Below, one piece after another: positions 61,251 to 64,000 of a DNA stretch of 64,000 nucleotides. A program made the translations under genes and the position numbers. Every line of letters starts with the position of its first letter. Within the stretch, counting starts at the first letter, position 1. Source of the stretch: Mycobacterium sp. 155 (lineage in GTDB: Bacteria > Actinomycetota > Actinomycetes > Mycobacteriales > Mycobacteriaceae); the NCBI RefSeq assembly GCF_000373905.1, contig NZ_KB892705.1, positions 3,267,184-3,331,183 of the forward strand. The letters are read 5' to 3'. The notes under the pieces were generated by a model. The model did not search any database, was not told where the DNA came from, and saw only the letters and a list, made by a program, of their open reading frames with translations.

Positions 61251-62471
61251 GTGACCGACAACACGACATGCGCCATCGTGGGTGGCGGCCCGGCCGGAAT
61301 GATGCTCGGCCTGATCCTGGCCCGCTGCGGTGTGGACGTGACAGTCCTGGAGAAGCACGCCGACTTCCTGCGGGACTTCCGAGGGGACACCGTTCACCCC
61401 AGCACCATGCGCTTGCTGGACGAACTGGGCCTGTTGGCGACGTTCGACCAAATCCCTTACAGCAAAGTCGAAAAGGGAGACTTCACAGTCGACGGAAAAC
61501 CCATCACCATGGTCGACTTCCGGCGGCTGCGGCAACCACACCCCTTCGTCGCGATGGTGCCGCAATGGGATTTCCTCGACCTGATCGCCGACGCAGGCAA
61601 GTCCGAGCCCCATTTCAGGCTGCGGATGCAGTCCGAGGTCACCGGACTATTGCGCGACGGGGATCGGGTCGCCGGCGTCCGCTATGAGAGCCCGGACGGA
61701 TCGGGTGAGCTGCGCGCGGACCTCACCGTCGGTTGTGACGGACGTTGGTCGATCGCCCGCCGGGAATCCGGCCTGGCCGTGCGCGATTACCCGGTGCCCT
61801 TCGATGTCTGGTGGCTGCGGGTGCCCCGCGCCGACGACGGCGACTATTCACTCATTCCGCGCACCGCGCCCGGCAAGGCGCTGATCATGATCCCGCGCCT
61901 GGGCTACTTCCAGATCGCCTATCTGATCCCGAAAGGCAGCGACGCCAGCCTGCGGGCCCGCGGCCTGGACCGGTTCAAGAGCGAACTCGCCGAGCTGATC
62001 CCCGAGTCCGACGTCGATTCGCTCAACTCCTGGGACGACGTCAAGTTCCTCGATGTCCGGCTCAACCGGCTGCACACCTGGCATCGCGACGGTCTGCTGT
62101 GTATCGGCGATGCGGCACACGCCATGTCCCCTGCCGGCGGCGTCGGCATCAACGTCGCGATCCAGGACGCCGCGGCGGCGGCCCGCTTGCTGTACCAACC
62201 GCTGCGCGAACACCGCATCGCCGAGTCGGACCTGGCCGCGGTCCAACGGCAACGCACCCTGCCCACCATCGTCACCCAGGGGTTCCAGCGGATCGTGCAC
62301 CGGCAGGTGCTGGCACCCGCCATGGCCGGCGGGGAGATCACCCCGTCGAAGGCGCTCCAGCGGCTACTGCACTGGCTACCCAGATTGTCGACTGTGCCCG
62401 GCTACATCATCGGCACAGGAGTGCGTCCCGAACATGTTCCCGCTGCCGCCCGGCGGCATCAGGGAGCGTGA
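61251..62471 (+). CDS. FAD-dependent monooxygenase (PHBH type)
   Basis: A 406-residue class A flavin monooxygenase. CAIVGGGPAGMMLGLILARCG binds FAD, GCDGRWSIAR is the DG motif, and CIGDAAHAMSPAGGVGINVAIQD the GD motif. It lacks the thioredoxin-like tail of the PheA group. Start GTG 61251 is the first good codon of the conserved protein; TTG 61239 is an alternative. It lies 96 bp after the MFS gene and may belong to the same operon. A hydroxylation step on an imported aromatic or heterocyclic compound is possible; no counterpart exists at the first flavoenzyme locus. Confidence 0.8.
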   Translation: MTDNTTCAIVGGGPAGMMLGLILARCGVDVTVLEKHADFLRDFRGDTVHPSTMRLLDELGLLATFDQIPYSKVEKGDFTVDGKPITMVDFRRLRQPHPFVAMVPQWDFLDLIADAGKSEPHFRLRMQSEVTGLLRDGDRVAGVRYESPDGSGELRADLTVGCDGRWSIARRESGLAVRDYPVPFDVWWLRVPRADDGDYSLIPRTAPGKALIMIPRLGYFQIAYLIPKGSDASLRARGLDRFKSELAELIPESDVDSLNSWDDVKFLDVRLNRLHTWHRDGLLCIGDAAHAMSPAGGVGINVAIQDAAAAARLLYQPLREHRIAESDLAAVQRQRTLPTIVTQGFQRIVHRQVLAPAMAGGEITPSKALQRLLHWLPRLSTVPGYIIGTGVRPEHVPAAARRHQGA

Positions 62472-62483
62472 GGGTCTCACCGC

Positions 62484-63641
62484 TCACCACCGAGACGGTT
62501 CACCGCTGCGGATCCGGCCGATCTCCGAGCGAGCGAACTGCACGGCCGGGGTCTCGGCGCCGCGAGACCGGGCCAGTTCCTGGGCCAGGTCACGGCCGGC
62601 CTGCAGGATCTGGCGGGCTTTGCGCCGAGCTGCCCTGGGTCGCAAGGATTTCCGATAGCGCCGTCGGGTTTTGCGGTTGCCGGCAATGGCGTCGAGCTCG
62701 ACCTCGGCAAGCACGCCCGACGCCACCTCTGGAGCCAGCACGCCGCGCAGCAGGGCGCGTTCCTGTGGCACGGTGAGCACATACACCCGAAAGAAGATGA
62801 TCAGCGTCACCACCAGGATGCCCGCCCAAAGCCCGACGAGCAGCAGCCCGCGGCCGCCGACCAGGGCCCCGGCCGAGTCCCAGAGCCCGTGTAGCACCGG
62901 CGCCGTCACCATGAGCAACAGCCCCCGGCCGACCCTACGAGGTTCCGCCGGGCGGCCCAGCAGATAGATGAGCCCGGCGCAGAAGATGGCCGTGTAGGCG
63001 AAGTGACCGCCGACCCCGGTCAGCATGCGCAGCACCATGACGAGCGCCATGCCCTGCTCGTTGCGCAACGCGTACAGCATGTCTTCCAGCAACTGGAAAC
63101 CGAGGCCGATGACCAATCCGATGATGAATCCGTCGAATGCGGTCCGGACGATGCGGGGTGCCAGCACGATGATCAGGACCAGCCCGGCACCCTTGGCGAG
63201 CTCCTCGGTGATGGGCGCCGACAGTCCGGCCGCCCAGTCCAATGACCAGCGCTGGCCGAACTGTTTGGCATAGATGTCTCCGATCGCGGTGTTGGCGACG
63301 GCAGCCATCGCCCAGGTTGCGGCGAAGGCACCCCACACCAGCGCAGTGATCAGCAGTTTGACCGGCAGATCGGTATACCGGTCGGCCCGCTGCGCCAACC
63401 ACCAGATGACGGCACCGTAGATCGCGAACACGGTGGCCGCGGTCAGCACCGAGTACGAGTGGAAGCGCCCCACCGAATCGACGAACTGGCCGAGCCCGAC
63501 GAGGACCAGCAGCACATACACCCAGAAGGCGAGGTTGCGCGGCTGGATGAACACGAAGCGACGCCCCCACCCCGAGGCGTCGATCGCCGATACCCGCGCG
63601 GCGACAAGAGAATCCATCTGGACCCTGTCCGGCGCGGTCAT
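62484..63641 (-). CDS. PrsW-family intramembrane protease
   Basis: A 385-residue multi-pass membrane protein. PITEELAKGAGLVLI carries the EExxK active-site motif. A second conserved His follows in GGHFAYTAIFCAGLIYLL, and HGLWDSAGALV closes the set. About eight hydrophobic segments lie between residues 30 and 280. A basic cytoplasmic tail (KTRRRYRKSLRPRAARRKAR) follows. PrsW-type enzymes cleave membrane proteins such as anti-sigma factors. It overlaps the partial gene upstream by 4 bases (ATGA), and converges on the monooxygenase gene. Confidence 0.82.
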   Translation of the reverse strand: MTAPDRVQMDSLVAARVSAIDASGWGRRFVFIQPRNLAFWVYVLLVLVGLGQFVDSVGRFHSYSVLTAATVFAIYGAVIWWLAQRADRYTDLPVKLLITALVWGAFAATWAMAAVANTAIGDIYAKQFGQRWSLDWAAGLSAPITEELAKGAGLVLIIVLAPRIVRTAFDGFIIGLVIGLGFQLLEDMLYALRNEQGMALVMVLRMLTGVGGHFAYTAIFCAGLIYLLGRPAEPRRVGRGLLLMVTAPVLHGLWDSAGALVGGRGLLLVGLWAGILVVTLIIFFRVYVLTVPQERALLRGVLAPEVASGVLAEVELDAIAGNRKTRRRYRKSLRPRAARRKARQILQAGRDLAQELARSRGAETPAVQFARSEIGRIRSGEPSRW

Positions 63642-64000
63642 CGGCCCGCCTGCGCGTCCCGCCGGATGCTGTTGATCATCCGGTTGGCTATGTCGCGGTC
63701 ACTGCTGGTGGCCAACAGCGGTTCGACCGCGACGGCTTTTACCGCGAACCCGTCGATGACGAACGCAGCCAACACCTTGTGCGCCGTCGCATCCGTGACA
63801 TCGACGGTCCGGCCCTGCACGCCCTGATCTGTGGTCAGCGGAGCCCGGGGGCTCGTCGTCGGGTCAGTTCCGTCGGGCTCGGTCCGCCGCACGCGCTCCT
63901 CGAGCTGGTTCAGCGCAGCGTCGGCATCACCGCTGAACGCCACCACCCCGACGGATAGTGACGCGTCTCCGTTGACCACAGTTGCGGTGGTCGGGTAGCC
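63638..64000 (-). CDS. Partial gene, unknown function
   Basis: The frame is open through the right window edge; about 120 codons are visible. The sequence (GVVAFSGDADAALNQLEERV; TDATAHKVLAAFVIDGFAVKAVAVEPLL) suggests a small exported or lipoprotein-like domain, but the N-terminus, where a signal peptide would be, is outside the window. It is translationally coupled to the PrsW gene. I do not recognise the family. Confidence 0.55.
   Translation of the reverse strand, partial: GYPTTATVVNGDASLSVGVVAFSGDADAALNQLEERVRRTEPDGTDPTTSPRAPLTTDQGVQGRTVDVTDATAHKVLAAFVIDGFAVKAVAVEPLLATSSDRDIANRMINSIRRDAQAGR

Noticed and set aside
1..64000. tRNA, rRNA, CRISPR arrays and riboswitches.
   Set aside because: I looked for clover-leaf ends, regularly spaced repeats and known leader motifs and saw none. 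A covariance-model search would be needed to exclude small RNAs.

Overview
The DNA is high-GC, with GTG and TTG starts, leaderless-looking promoters, a FAAL enzyme beside mycobacterial-style type I PKSs, and a mycobacterial-type P450. This points to an actinobacterium of the order Mycobacteriales (Mycobacterium, Gordonia, Williamsia, Rhodococcus or Nocardia-like); I cannot fix the genus. No rRNA, tRNA, CRISPR array or intact insertion sequence was seen.

Positions 1-32.7 kb form a betaine / imino-acid catabolic island. It opens with the tail of a proline-racemase-family epimerase and two tandem DddP-like M24 enzymes. Next come a Rieske oxygenase with its flavin/2Fe-2S reductase and IclR regulator, a delta-1-pyrroline-5-carboxylate dehydrogenase with a PucR regulator, a FAD amine oxidase and a GMC oxidoreductase. 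A stretch of PPP-type phosphatase and cNMP/CBS/DUF294 genes follows. Then come an MFS carrier, an N-methylproline-demethylase-like flavoenzyme and its regulator, and a second Rieske/FAD-oxidase pair with its own IclR. The last part (24.7-32.7 kb) is a complete trans-4-hydroxyproline operon: epimerase, three-subunit D-hydroxyproline dehydrogenase, deaminase, 2-oxoglutarate semialdehyde dehydrogenase, ornithine-cyclodeaminase-like reductase and GntR regulator. Together these would take N-methylated (hydroxy)prolines to glutamate or 2-oxoglutarate.

Positions 33-36.9 kb hold a HAD phosphatase and a small SPFH / zinc-ribbon / membrane-protein group in which the zinc-ribbon gene is split by a frameshift.

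Positions 37-55.7 kb are a biosynthetic gene cluster. Its core is a dialkylresorcinol-type pair (DarB condensing enzyme, DarA aromatase) with an ACP, a non-reducing KS-AT-ACP PKS and a FAAL, transcribed divergently from a fully reducing KS-AT-DH-ER-KR-ACP PKS. Tailoring genes are a methyltransferase, a VOC protein, a flavin hydroxylase and a P450. Three promoters in the cluster share a tripartite element of about 85 bp, and a fourth carries a degenerate copy of its core palindrome. I infer a hydroxylated, O-methylated dialkylresorcinol or quinone product. This is the best candidate for an undescribed system in the window.

Positions 55.9-62.5 kb repeat the regulator / flavoenzyme / MFS module of 15.7-21 kb. 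Both copies of the regulator look like domesticated IS630-type transposases fused to a GntR-FCD module, and both control regions carry the same operator-like sequence. The window ends with a PrsW-like membrane protease and a partial gene.
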